Source: DATKZB01 sp035528235
Lineage (GTDB): Bacteria; Planctomycetota; Phycisphaerae; FEN-1346
Assembly: GCA_035528235.1 (NCBI GenBank)
Contig: DATKZB010000228.1
Span: 1 to 28,907, forward strand
DNA: 28,907 bases
Direction: 5' to 3'
Each line of letters opens with the position of its first letter. Positions within the stretch are counted from its first letter, which is position 1. Positions 16,294-23,654 of this stretch are shown piece after piece. The position numbers and the translations under genes were made by a program. Below the pieces are notes generated by a model, which saw only the letters and a program-made list of their open reading frames with translations, had not been told where the DNA came from and did not search any database.

Positions 16294-17561
16294 GAACCGG
16301 CCACACCGTTTCGCGAGAACGCCTCTGCCACGGCTCGCCTGGGCGAGCCGTGCCTTTTCGGGCGTCGCTGCCCGCGTGCCTAGGCCTACAGCGCCACGTG
16401 TCGCGCGGCGGCCTTCCTAGGCCGCCGCGATCGGGCCTGACGCATGTTTCTGGCGGCCTAGGAAGGCCGCCAGGCGCGAAGCAGTGGCGAAGTGGCGCTG
16501 TAGGACTGGCTGCCGCGGTCCTGGCCGCCGCGTTGCTGGTGTCGCCGGCGCTGGGCTGGAGCGATCGCGGCCACCATCTGATTACCGAGGAGGCCGTCGG
16601 GCGTCTGCCCGAACCGCTGCGCGGCCTCCTGGCGGCCGGCACCGCGCTGGAACGACTCAAGCAGGCCTCGGCCGCGCCGGACACCTGGCGCAAGCGCGAG
16701 TCTCCCCATTACCGCCCCGATGAGAAGCCCCGGCACTTCTTCGACATCGATGCGATGACCGACGAGTCCTACCCGTTCGCGGGGTTCCCGCGCGACCGGG
16801 CCGACGCCGAGAAACGGTTCGGGCCCCAGGTGTTCCAGGAGCACGGCTCCGCGCCCTGGGCGGCGGCCGACGCCCTCGGCCGGCTCACCGACGCGATGGC
16901 GACCGGCCGAACGGCCGACATCTTCCACGACGCCGGCGAAATGGCCCACTACGCCGCCGACCTCCATATGCCGTTCCACACCACGAAGAACTACGATGGG
17001 AAACTGACCGGCAACCACGGAATCCACAAGACCCTCGAGATCGGCCTGGTCCACCGGCGGCTGGATTTTTACAAGGCCGAAATGGCCAAGGCGCGCCGCG
17101 AAGTAACGTTTGTCGACGATGCCCGGGACCGGCTGTTCGACTGGCTGATCGAGGCCCACAGTCGCGTCAAACCCATCCTCGAGGCCGACACGGCCGCACG
17201 CCAGGAAGCCAAGTACAATCCCGCCCAGCACCCCGAAGACGCGGATGACCTGGCCAGCGCGCGCGCGCGACCGTACTACGACGCCCTGAAACGCGAACTG
17301 GCCGCACGCGGGTCGCCCGAGGCGGTTGCCATGCGCGACGCCGCCGCCCATCTGGCCGACCTGCTCTACACGGCGTGGGTCCGGGCGGGCAAGCCTCTGA
17401 CGCTGTCCGCGGCGCCGCTCGCGGCACCCCGGAAACAGTCGCGGGTCGAGTACCTCCTGATCGGCGCCGCCGTCGTCATCTTTCTGCTGATGCTCCTTCC
17501 TCGCCGGCGGCCTGCCCGTCCGGGCGGTGCCGGCTCAACGGGTTCCGGGCCGCCCCCGTAG
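16290..17561 (+). CDS. S1/P1 nuclease / zinc phospholipase C-like secreted protein, membrane-anchored
   Basis: From a signal-like segment (VGLAAAVLAAALLVSPALG) the mature protein would begin at W90 (GWSDRGHHLITEEAV), resembling the N-terminal Trp zinc ligand of S1/P1 nucleases and PLC. HFFDID (149-154), HYAADLHMPFH (220-230) and NHGIHKTLE (242-250) supply the other His/Asp/Glu ligands. A C-terminal membrane segment (VEYLLIGAAVVIFLLMLL) is followed by basic residues, so the catalytic part likely faces outside the cytoplasm. Nuclease and phospholipase cannot be told apart here. The start is doubtful: the ATG at 16290 overlaps the previous stop but adds an 89-residue leader translated through a palindrome and REPIN copy B; GTG at 16398 is the other option. 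No start codon lies between the repeat and the signal segment. Confidence 0.72.
   Translation: MRTGHTVSRERLCHGSPGRAVPFRASLPACLGLQRHVSRGGLPRPPRSGLTHVSGGLGRPPGAKQWRSGAVGLAAAVLAAALLVSPALGWSDRGHHLITEEAVGRLPEPLRGLLAAGTALERLKQASAAPDTWRKRESPHYRPDEKPRHFFDIDAMTDESYPFAGFPRDRADAEKRFGPQVFQEHGSAPWAAADALGRLTDAMATGRTADIFHDAGEMAHYAADLHMPFHTTKNYDGKLTGNHGIHKTLEIGLVHRRLDFYKAEMAKARREVTFVDDARDRLFDWLIEAHSRVKPILEADTAARQEAKYNPAQHPEDADDLASARARPYYDALKRELAARGSPEAVAMRDAAAHLADLLYTAWVRAGKPLTLSAAPLAAPRKQSRVEYLLIGAAVVIFLLMLLPRRRPARPGGAGSTGSGPPP
16329..16352. repeat. Perfect 11-bp-arm palindrome
   Basis: CACGGCTCGCC (16329-16339) pairs with GGCGAGCCGTG (16342-16352) across a two-base loop, and is followed by CCTTTTC. It lies 36 bases after the TPR lipoprotein stop. 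It could act as a weak terminator or be a dispersed palindrome. If the ATG at 16290 is the true start of the next gene, it is translated. Confidence 0.55.
16385..16504. repeat. REPIN-like double-hairpin element, copy B
   Basis: Hairpins at 16404-16429 (11-bp arms, loop TCCT) and 16450-16473 (10-bp arms, loop AGGA) are inverted copies with core GGCGGCCTTCCTAGGCCGCC. They are enclosed by a perfect 13-bp outer inverted repeat, CCTACAGCGCCAC (16385-16397) and GTGGCGCTGTAGG (16492-16504). The layout matches copy A in reverse orientation: 6-base gap, hairpin, 20-base spacer, hairpin, 18-base gap. The element overlaps the 5' end of the S1/P1-like open frame. Confidence 0.88.
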
Positions 17562-17567
17562 ACACGC

Positions 17568-18854
17568 ATGCCCACACGCGCCAGAACCTTCCGGATCGTT
17601 TCGTTCGGATGCAAGGTCAACCAGGCCGAGGGCCTGGCGCTGGCCGCCAGGCTGCGGGAGTTGGGTCTCGAGGAGACCGTGGCCGAAGACGCCGTCGACC
17701 TGGCCGTCGTCAACACCTGTGTCGTCACGGCCGAGGCAGCGCGGCAGGGGCGGCAGGGCGTCCGGCGTGCCGCGCGCCTTGGCGCCGCCGTCGTCGTGAC
17801 CGGATGCGGGGCCCACGCCGCGATTCGCGACACGGCCCTGCGGCAGGTCGAAGGATTCTGGTTCGTCGAGCCCGACAAAGAACGCATCGCCGACCGCCTC
17901 CGTGCCGCGTGGCCCGACGCAGCGCCGGAATCGGCCTGCCCGCCCACGCAGGCGACCGCACGCAGCCGGGCGATGTTGAAGGTCCAGGACGGGTGCCCGG
18001 GCGACTGCGCCTACTGCATCGTGCCCAAGGTGCGGCCCGACGTCCGCTCCACCCCCATCGACGAGGCCGTCCGGCAACTGGAAGCATTCATCGGGCGCGG
18101 CTACCGCGAAGTGGTCATCTGTGGCATTCACCTGGGGCTTTACGGCGCCGACCTGGGCCCGCGCGCCGACCTGGCGGACCTGGTCGAGCGCCTGCTGGCC
18201 GTGCCGGACCTGGGGCGGCTGCGCCTCTCGAGCATCGAGCCGATGGAAGTGAGCGACCGGCTCCTGGCCCTCGTGCGCGACGAGCCTGAGCGCCTGTGTC
18301 CGCACCTGCACCTTCCGCTCCAGTCGGGCGACGACGGCGTGCTGCGGCAGATGCGTCGGCCGTACACCCGCGGCGACTACCTGGGCGCCGTGGCCCGCAT
18401 CCGCGACGCCCTGCCGCTGCCGGCCGTCACGACCGACGTGCTCGTGGGTTTCCCGGGCGAGACCGACGAGGCGTTCGCCCAAACGCTGTGCATCTTGCGC
18501 GAGGCCGGCTTCTCGCGCATCCACGCCTTCCCCTTCTCGCGCCGGCCGGGCACGCGCGCCGCCGACATGGCGGACCAGGTGCCGCGCGAGACCGTCCGGG
18601 CCCGGCGGGAAGCGGCCTCGGCGCTGGGCCGGGAACTCGCGGCCGCGTACCGCGCCGCGCTGGTCGGGCGGCCGGCCCGTGTTGTCGTGGAGACGATTCA
18701 CGCCGACGGGTCGGCCGAGGGGCTGTCCGAGCGGTACGTCCGGGTGCGCCTCCGCGGTCCGCTGCCGCGCGGCACGGCACAGCACGGTATCCTCCCGGTC
18801 CGGCTGGTGGGCGTTGCGGGCGATGCGCTCGAGGGAGAACCTGATGCGGCGTGA
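17568..18854 (+). CDS. mtaB: MtaB-type tRNA (t6A37) methylthiotransferase, radical SAM
   Basis: The 428-residue protein has the two [4Fe-4S] cluster sites of methylthiotransferases: C15 (GCKVNQAE), C51 (NTCVVT) and C80 (TGCGAH) in the N-terminal UPF0004 domain, and C143/C147/C150 (GCPGDCAYC) in the radical SAM domain. A C-terminal TRAM-like stretch follows. CKVNQAE rather than the MiaB CQMN pattern points to MtaB, which adds a 2-methylthio group to t6A37 of tRNAs reading ANN codons. The ATG at 17568 is six bases after the previous stop, so it is co-transcribed. All six cysteines are present. Confidence 0.88.
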   Translation: MPTRARTFRIVSFGCKVNQAEGLALAARLRELGLEETVAEDAVDLAVVNTCVVTAEAARQGRQGVRRAARLGAAVVVTGCGAHAAIRDTALRQVEGFWFVEPDKERIADRLRAAWPDAAPESACPPTQATARSRAMLKVQDGCPGDCAYCIVPKVRPDVRSTPIDEAVRQLEAFIGRGYREVVICGIHLGLYGADLGPRADLADLVERLLAVPDLGRLRLSSIEPMEVSDRLLALVRDEPERLCPHLHLPLQSGDDGVLRQMRRPYTRGDYLGAVARIRDALPLPAVTTDVLVGFPGETDEAFAQTLCILREAGFSRIHAFPFSRRPGTRAADMADQVPRETVRARREAASALGRELAAAYRAALVGRPARVVVETIHADGSAEGLSERYVRVRLRGPLPRGTAQHGILPVRLVGVAGDALEGEPDAA

Positions 18855-18871
18855 GGGCACGCAACCCCGCA

Positions 18872-18932
18872 GTACGTGTTCAGCGTGTGCCCGTTCGGCC
18901 AAGACCGGCCGTGGCACACGCTGAACACGTAC
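18872..18932. repeat. 20-bp perfect inverted repeat after mtaB
   Basis: GTACGTGTTCAGCGTGTGCC (18872-18891) is repeated exactly inverted at 18913-18932. The 21-base centre itself contains CGGCC (18896-18900) paired with GGCCG (18907-18911). There is no T-tract, so it is not a classic terminator, although a 20-bp stem could stop transcription or protect a 3' end. The central AAGACCGGCCGTGGCACAC recurs at 22489-22507, marking it as part of a dispersed family. Confidence 0.8.
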
Positions 18933-18976
18933 GCCCCGCCTCCGGCCGATTCGGGCGGCCTCCGGCCGACTCGCCC

Positions 18977-19005
18977 TTGCAAGCCGACGCCCCGGTCGAT
19001 ACAGT
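18977..19005 (+). promoter_or_regulatory. Promoter of aroA, placed for a leaderless transcript
   Basis: TTGCAA (18977-18982) and TACAGT (19000-19005) are exactly 17 bases apart. The expected start, about 7 bases past the -10, falls on the aroA ATG at 19012. There is no ribosome binding site between them. Confidence 0.5.
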
Positions 19006-19011
19006 TTTCAC

Positions 19012-20295
19012 ATGACCGTGCGCCAGATAACGCGTGCGTCCGGGCCGGTGCGCGGTTCGATCCGACCGCCGGGGTCGCGGAGCATCACGAACCGGGCCCT
19101 GGTGGTCGCCGCGCTGGCCGACGGCGAGTCGACCCTCCAGTCGGTGGGCCTGTCGGACGACACCCACGTCTGCGCCCAGGCCCTGCGGACGATCGGCATC
19201 CCGGTCGACATCGACGAAACCGGCCTGTGCATGCGCGTGACGGGCTGCGCCGGCCGGGTGCCGCCCGGCCCCCGGGACGTCAACACGGGCGAGTCGGGCA
19301 CGGCTACCCGTTTCGTCACGGCGCTGCTGGCCGCCGGGCGGGGGCGGTACCGCATCGACGGGTCGGCCCGGATGCGCCAGCGCCCCATCCAGGACCTTCT
19401 GGACGGCCTGGCCGCGCTGGGTGTCCGCGCCACGAGCGAGGCCGGCACGGGCTGCCCGCCGGTGGTCGTCGACACCTCGGGCCTGGCGGGCGGCAGCGTG
19501 CGGCTGAGCGGGGCCGTCTCGAGCCAGTACCTGTCGGGCCTGCTGATGGCGGCCCCGGCGGCCGCCGCCACGGTCACCATCGACGTGGCCGGCGAGATGG
19601 TCTCCAAGCCCTACGTCGACATGACCCTGGCGGTGATGGCGGCGTTCGGCGTCGAGGTGGCACGCGACGGGTATGCGCGGTTCGAGGTGCCCGCGCCCGC
19701 GTCGTACCGGGCCCGGGCGTATGCCGTCGAGCCCGACGCCTCCAGCGCCAGTTACTTCCTCGCGGCGGCGGCCGCCACGGGCGGGCGGGTAACGATCGAT
19801 GGCCTGACGCGCGCGAGCGTCCAGGCCGACGCGCGGTTCCCCGACGTCCTCCGCGAGATGGGGTGCGAGGTCGAGTGGACCGACGCGGGCGTGACGGTCG
19901 CGGGCCCGGAGCGTCTCTCGGGCATCCGGATCGACCTGAACGCCATGCCCGACATGGTGCTGACCCTGGCCCCGCTGGCGCTCCTGGCACGGGGGCGGAC
20001 GGTCATCGATAACGTGGCCAACCTGCGCGTGAAGGAATGCGACCGCCTCGCGGCACTGGCCACGGAACTGGGGCGGCTTGGCGCCAAGGTCGAGCAGCGT
20101 CCGGACGGCCTGACGATCGTGCCGCCCAAGACGATTCAACCGGCCGAGGTCGCCACGTACAACGATCACCGGATGGCCATGGGCATGGCCGTTATCGGCC
20201 TGGCGGCGCCGGGCGTTTGCATTGCGAATCCGGAGTGCGTCGCGAAGACGTATCCCCGGTTTTTCGAGGACCTCGAGCGCCTGGCAGGGGGATGA
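19012..20295 (+). CDS. aroA: 3-phosphoshikimate 1-carboxyvinyltransferase (EPSP synthase)
   Basis: The 427-residue enzyme makes EPSP from shikimate-3-phosphate and PEP. Visible motifs are PGSRSITNRAL (20-30), GESGTATRF (93-101), QRPIQDLL (123-130), the catalytic-Asp segment DLNAMPDM, RVKECDRLAAL and YNDHRMAMGM. Length is normal. Two positions stand out: the near-invariant Lys of PGSKS is Arg23, and the PEP-binding loop usually written GNAGTAMRP is GESGTATRF. Both may affect substrate or glyphosate binding; activity cannot be judged here. The ATG at 19012 has no Shine-Dalgarno sequence. Downstream are two genes on the same strand, 74 bases away. Confidence 0.95.
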   Translation: MTVRQITRASGPVRGSIRPPGSRSITNRALVVAALADGESTLQSVGLSDDTHVCAQALRTIGIPVDIDETGLCMRVTGCAGRVPPGPRDVNTGESGTATRFVTALLAAGRGRYRIDGSARMRQRPIQDLLDGLAALGVRATSEAGTGCPPVVVDTSGLAGGSVRLSGAVSSQYLSGLLMAAPAAAATVTIDVAGEMVSKPYVDMTLAVMAAFGVEVARDGYARFEVPAPASYRARAYAVEPDASSASYFLAAAAATGGRVTIDGLTRASVQADARFPDVLREMGCEVEWTDAGVTVAGPERLSGIRIDLNAMPDMVLTLAPLALLARGRTVIDNVANLRVKECDRLAALATELGRLGAKVEQRPDGLTIVPPKTIQPAEVATYNDHRMAMGMAVIGLAAPGVCIANPECVAKTYPRFFEDLERLAGG

Positions 20296-20369
20296 GGGCC
20301 GACCGGGCCGGCCGGCGCGGCAGCGGGACCGGCGGCGATTGAGTGACCCGACGTGAGGAGTGGGTGCGG

Positions 20370-20840
20370 ATGGACGTTCCACGAAAACTCGTCCTCCTGG
20401 TCCTGGCCCTGTCGGCCGGCCTGGCCGCCGGATGCTGGGGCTACCAGCAGACCCGCCGCGACGTTTACATGAACCTTATGACCCCCGTCGAGCGGGCCAA
20501 GTACAGTTACATGGAAGCCACCCGCAAACCGGTCAGCCTGCGGCTGGCCTATCTCCAGGGAATTGGGGTTTATCAAACGTGGGCCGAACAGCCGAATAAT
20601 GTCCAGGAAGCCATTCTGCGCTGCCAGGTGCTCGAGGGCATGATACCCCTCCAGGTCGAGATGGCCTGGGGCAGTCCCGAGGAACGGCGAGACATTACCC
20701 ATCCGGCCGAGCGGGCCGAGGGGCACACGAAAGTCGTGTGGGAATACGGTATCCGGACCCAGAAGGTCGGCGGGACCAGCTATGAGCGAAGTGTGTGCTT
20801 CTACGACGACCTTGTCCTCTGGGTCCGCCAGTATCGTTAG
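20370..20840 (+). CDS. BamE/SmpA-like lipoprotein
   Basis: The 156-residue protein has a basic start, a hydrophobic core and lipobox LAAGC with Cys22, so it is probably lipid-anchored. The segment GMIPLQVEMAWGSPEER, followed by VVWEYG and later YERSVCFYDDLVLWVRQY, follows the pattern of BamE/SmpA folds (GMxxxxVxxxWGxP...WxY...FxxxxV). BamE is an accessory subunit of outer-membrane protein insertion; similarity here is at fold level only. The ATG at 20370 follows GAGGAG; an in-frame GTG at 20343 is less likely. The next gene starts four bases after its stop. Confidence 0.7.
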   Translation: MDVPRKLVLLVLALSAGLAAGCWGYQQTRRDVYMNLMTPVERAKYSYMEATRKPVSLRLAYLQGIGVYQTWAEQPNNVQEAILRCQVLEGMIPLQVEMAWGSPEERRDITHPAERAEGHTKVVWEYGIRTQKVGGTSYERSVCFYDDLVLWVRQYR

Positions 20841-20844
20841 GTCT

Positions 20845-22011
20845 ATGCCGGCATCGCCGCTACGTCTCGCCATCGTGGCCGATCGTGCCGAAGCGGCCGC
20901 GGCCCTGGCCGCCGCCCTCGAACCCGCCCACGTCACCGTCTACCTGACCGACGCCGGCCCCCTGCCGCCGGACTTCGACGCCGACGCCGTTCTGGTCGAC
21001 CTGCCGATGGACGGTCGCGAGGGCATGCAGCGTGCCCTCGACCTGGCCGCGCGACTGCGCGATAGCCCGGTGCCCGCCCTCATCGTCAATGGGGGCCTGT
21101 CGCGCGATCAGCGCATCGCCCTGTACCGGGCGGGGGCCGTGGGTTTCGTCGGTCCCGACGACGACCCCGAGGAACTCTCGGCACGCATCGGGAGCCTGCT
21201 GGTGACCAAGCGGACGGCCGCCCGCGCGCTGCAGCGCCTGCGCGACCACTCCCGCCATCTCGATGAACAGCTGCGGCTGGCCCAGCGCCTCCAGATGGAC
21301 TTTCTGCCGAAACGGATGCCGAACCTCGAGTCGGCCCGCTTTGCCGCGCGCCTCGAACCCGCCGCCTGGGTCGCGGGCGACTTCTACGACATCTTCCGCC
21401 TCGACGAGCACAACGTCGGGTTCTACGTGGCCGACGCCGTGGGGCACGGCATTCCGGCGGCCCTGCTGACCGTCTTCGTCAAGAAATCGCTCCAGACCAA
21501 GCGCATCGACGGCAAACAGTACGAACTCATCCGGCCCGACGAGGCCCTCCGCCTGCTGAACGCCGACCTCCTGTCGGCCGAACTCCACGAAGCGCCGTTC
21601 GTCACCATGGTCTACGGCATCTACAACGAGGCCACGTGCGAGTGCACCTACGCCCGGGCCGGCCATCCGAAACCGCTGCTCATCGGCCCCAAGGGCTCGC
21701 TTCAGACGCTCGAAGGCGATGGACCGCTGCTGGGCATCTTCGGCGACGCCACCTTCGACGCCTGCCGCCGCCGGCTCGAACCCGGCCAGCGCATTCTGCT
21801 CTATAGCGACGGCGCCGAACGCGTCGACACCGGCCGCCGCGCGAGTCCCGACATGCTCTTCGAGATCATCCGGACCTCGTCGCTCCTGCCCGTCGAGGCC
21901 CTGCTCGACTCCGTTCTCGACGCCGTCCGCGGCGCCACCGGCGGCAAACACCTGGCCGACGACGTCACCCTCGTCGTCCTCGAAGCCACCGGCGGCGAAG
22001 GCACCCGCTGA
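20845..22011 (+). CDS. Receiver-like domain fused to SpoIIE/RsbU-type PP2C phosphatase
   Basis: The 388-residue protein has an N-terminal response-regulator-like domain (about 6-118) with a possible phospho-acceptor Asp52 (VLVDLPMDG). It lacks the conserved Lys (GFVGPDD in place of T-K-P) and has only one acidic residue in the N-terminal pocket. A coiled-coil linker (about 122-157) precedes the PP2C domain: GDFYD (178-182), DAVGHG (197-202), SDGAE and DDVTLVVLE are the metal-binding motifs, all present. Such proteins dephosphorylate anti-anti-sigma factors in partner-switching control. No RsbV/RsbW-type partner lies in the window. The ATG at 20845 is chosen because it precedes the first receiver strand; the ribosome binding site is weak. 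Confidence 0.85.
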   Translation: MPASPLRLAIVADRAEAAAALAAALEPAHVTVYLTDAGPLPPDFDADAVLVDLPMDGREGMQRALDLAARLRDSPVPALIVNGGLSRDQRIALYRAGAVGFVGPDDDPEELSARIGSLLVTKRTAARALQRLRDHSRHLDEQLRLAQRLQMDFLPKRMPNLESARFAARLEPAAWVAGDFYDIFRLDEHNVGFYVADAVGHGIPAALLTVFVKKSLQTKRIDGKQYELIRPDEALRLLNADLLSAELHEAPFVTMVYGIYNEATCECTYARAGHPKPLLIGPKGSLQTLEGDGPLLGIFGDATFDACRRRLEPGQRILLYSDGAERVDTGRRASPDMLFEIIRTSSLLPVEALLDSVLDAVRGATGGKHLADDVTLVVLEATGGEGTR

Positions 22012-22050
22012 CCCGGCGGCGGCCTGGCAGGCTGTTGATGTTTCTGTCCT

Positions 22051-22085
22051 GAAGCCTCCAGCCTCCAGCCTGAAGCCTCAAGCCT
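22051..22085. repeat. Heptamer tandem repeat, five units
   Basis: Five consecutive 7-base units of the form SMAGCCT (gaagcct, ccagcct, ccagcct, gaagcct, caagcct) lie 39 bases after the phosphatase stop. Such minisatellites can vary in copy number between strains. No coding or regulatory role is visible. Confidence 0.75.
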
Positions 22086-22618
22086 GCCCCCCATCTCGGT
22101 ATGCTTTAGTATATATTGAGTCCAGTACATTTACGCTCAAAACGGCGCGCGAAACGCGCGATTCCGGCGCGTTCGGATCAAAAATCGAAAAAAACGATCA
22201 AAAGCGGCGCGTTTCCCCTTGCCTATCTTACCAGAATGGGGGCCAATCGGCCTTGGCGCTGTCGAAATGGGGTTTGGGCCGGTCAAAAGGGCCATTTTGG
22301 GCCTCGCGGCAAGAGGGCGTTTTATCAAAGTGTATAACGGTGAGTGGCGGGGCCACGCGCGGGGCAAGCCCCGCGGCTAACGGGGCCGCCAGGGGGTGCG
22401 CTGCGGCTAACGGTGCCTATAGGGGCGCGCTGCGGCCGGGGGCTTGTTTTCGGCGGGTGGCATGGTCAGCCCGAAGCACGGCCGGGCAAGACCGGCCGTG
22501 GCACACGATAATAACGTACTGGCCCGGCCGCTACGGACCCCGGCCCCGTGCCGGGGGCTTTCGTGGGCGGGGGCGGGGCGGTAGAATGCGGGGGAACCGT
22601 CGGGAAAGGGGAGCAGGC
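22086..22618. other. Long intergenic stretch of mixed composition
   Basis: No gene is supported here. Bases 22090-22340 are noticeably richer in A and T than the surroundings, with runs such as TTTAGTATATATTGAG and AAAAATCGAAAAAAACGATC. They include a perfect CGCGCG-AAA-CGCGCG hairpin (22146-22160, approximate). Bases 22355-22440 hold CGCGGGGCAAGCCCCGCG and imperfect units sharing GCGCTGCGGC. A 9-bp-arm hairpin lies at 22477-22500. TAGAAT at 22582-22587 is a possible -10 for the next gene. Confidence 0.5.
22477..22500. repeat. Palindrome related to the one after mtaB
   Basis: CACGGCCGG (22477-22485) pairs with CCGGCCGTG (22492-22500). Together with the following GGCACAC it matches AAGACCGGCCGTGGCACAC inside the inverted repeat at 18872-18932, so both belong to one dispersed family. 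Confidence 0.6.
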
Positions 22619-23644
22619 ATGCGGCAGCCGGTTATCTGTGTTGTCCTGATGCTCGTGTTGGCGGCGGCCGCGCTGGCGGCCGACAAGGTCCGGCCCACGC
22701 GGATCGAGGTCGTGCCGAACTTCCACGCCGCCAGCGTCTACGCCTTCTTCGAGGGCGACGATAACGCGAGCGCCGTGGCACGCCTGGAGTACCGCGCGGG
22801 GGATGCGAAAGACTTCCGCCCCGGTCACCCGCTCTCGCGGACCGGCAAAGGGCGGTTCGCCGGCAGCATCTTCTACTTGCAGCCCGACCAGGCGCTCGAC
22901 GTCCGGGTGACGTTCGAAGACCCCGACGGCCTCGCCGAGGGCGCGCCCGCGGCCCTGGCGGCATCGACGCGGACACGCCGCGACGTGTTTCCTGCCGGCA
23001 GCGGCAAGGCGTATCACGTCGGCCCGCAGGGCGACGACGCCAACCCCGGCACGAAGGAGAAACCCTTCAAGACCATCCAGCACGCCGTCGGCCTGGCCGA
23101 GGGCGGGGACTGCATCAATCTGGCCGGCGGCTCGTACCCCGAGGGCGTGCGGATAACCCGTTCGGGCCGGCCCGACGCGACCATCACGATCCGTCCCGAC
23201 CCCGAGGCCGCAGCCCGTCTCATCGGCTGGGTGGTGGCCCCCAACGCGTGGGAGCAGGTGGAGGGCGACCTGTACGCGTTCGCGGAAGATCGCCCCGTCG
23301 GTGCCGTCACGATGACCCCCGACCCGGCGGCGGCCGCGGACCGGCCCGTCGGCACCCGGCTCTATCACCACGTGTCGCTCGAGGACCTGAAAAAGGCCGA
23401 TGCGGCGCTGCTGCCCGGTTGGTGGCAGGACGCCAAGGCCGGCCGGCTGTACGTCCGCCGGGCCGAGGGCCGGCCTGCTGCGCAGGCGGTGCGGCTGGGC
23501 GTTCTCAGGTGCGGCCTGGCGTTTGAGAATGCGGGTTACTGGGTCGTCGAGGGCCTGGGGTTCGAGCTGTTCGGCGGCGGGCCGTACGGGCGGGGTATCG
23601 ACATCGTCAACAGCCACGACATCGGCCCGGACGAGGTGAAGTAG
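22619..23644 (+). CDS. Secreted beta-helix (DUF1565-like) protein, probably truncated
   Basis: The 341-residue protein has a clear signal peptide (MRQPVICVVLMLVLAAAALA, cut before ADK). An immunoglobulin-like region is followed by the DUF1565-type motif YHVGPQGDDANPGTKEKPF and KTIQHAV, which opens right-handed parallel beta-helix proteins (polysaccharide-lyase-like). The helix turns have only begun (FENAGYWVVEGLGFELFGG, then GIDIVNSHDI) when the frame ends with GPDEVK. Family members usually continue for several hundred residues, so I regard this as C-terminally truncated. The REPIN-like copy C starts 11 bases after the stop. The ATG follows AGGGGAG. Catalytic function is doubtful in this form. 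Confidence 0.7.
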   Translation: MRQPVICVVLMLVLAAAALAADKVRPTRIEVVPNFHAASVYAFFEGDDNASAVARLEYRAGDAKDFRPGHPLSRTGKGRFAGSIFYLQPDQALDVRVTFEDPDGLAEGAPAALAASTRTRRDVFPAGSGKAYHVGPQGDDANPGTKEKPFKTIQHAVGLAEGGDCINLAGGSYPEGVRITRSGRPDATITIRPDPEAAARLIGWVVAPNAWEQVEGDLYAFAEDRPVGAVTMTPDPAAAADRPVGTRLYHHVSLEDLKKADAALLPGWWQDAKAGRLYVRRAEGRPAAQAVRLGVLRCGLAFENAGYWVVEGLGFELFGGGPYGRGIDIVNSHDIGPDEVK

Positions 23645-23654
23645 GGCTACTAAT

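Noticed and set aside
21719..22618. Upstream extension of the beta-helix frame to 21719
   Set aside because: It overlaps the phosphatase gene and runs through repeats; the ATG at 22619 has a ribosome binding site and a clear signal peptide.
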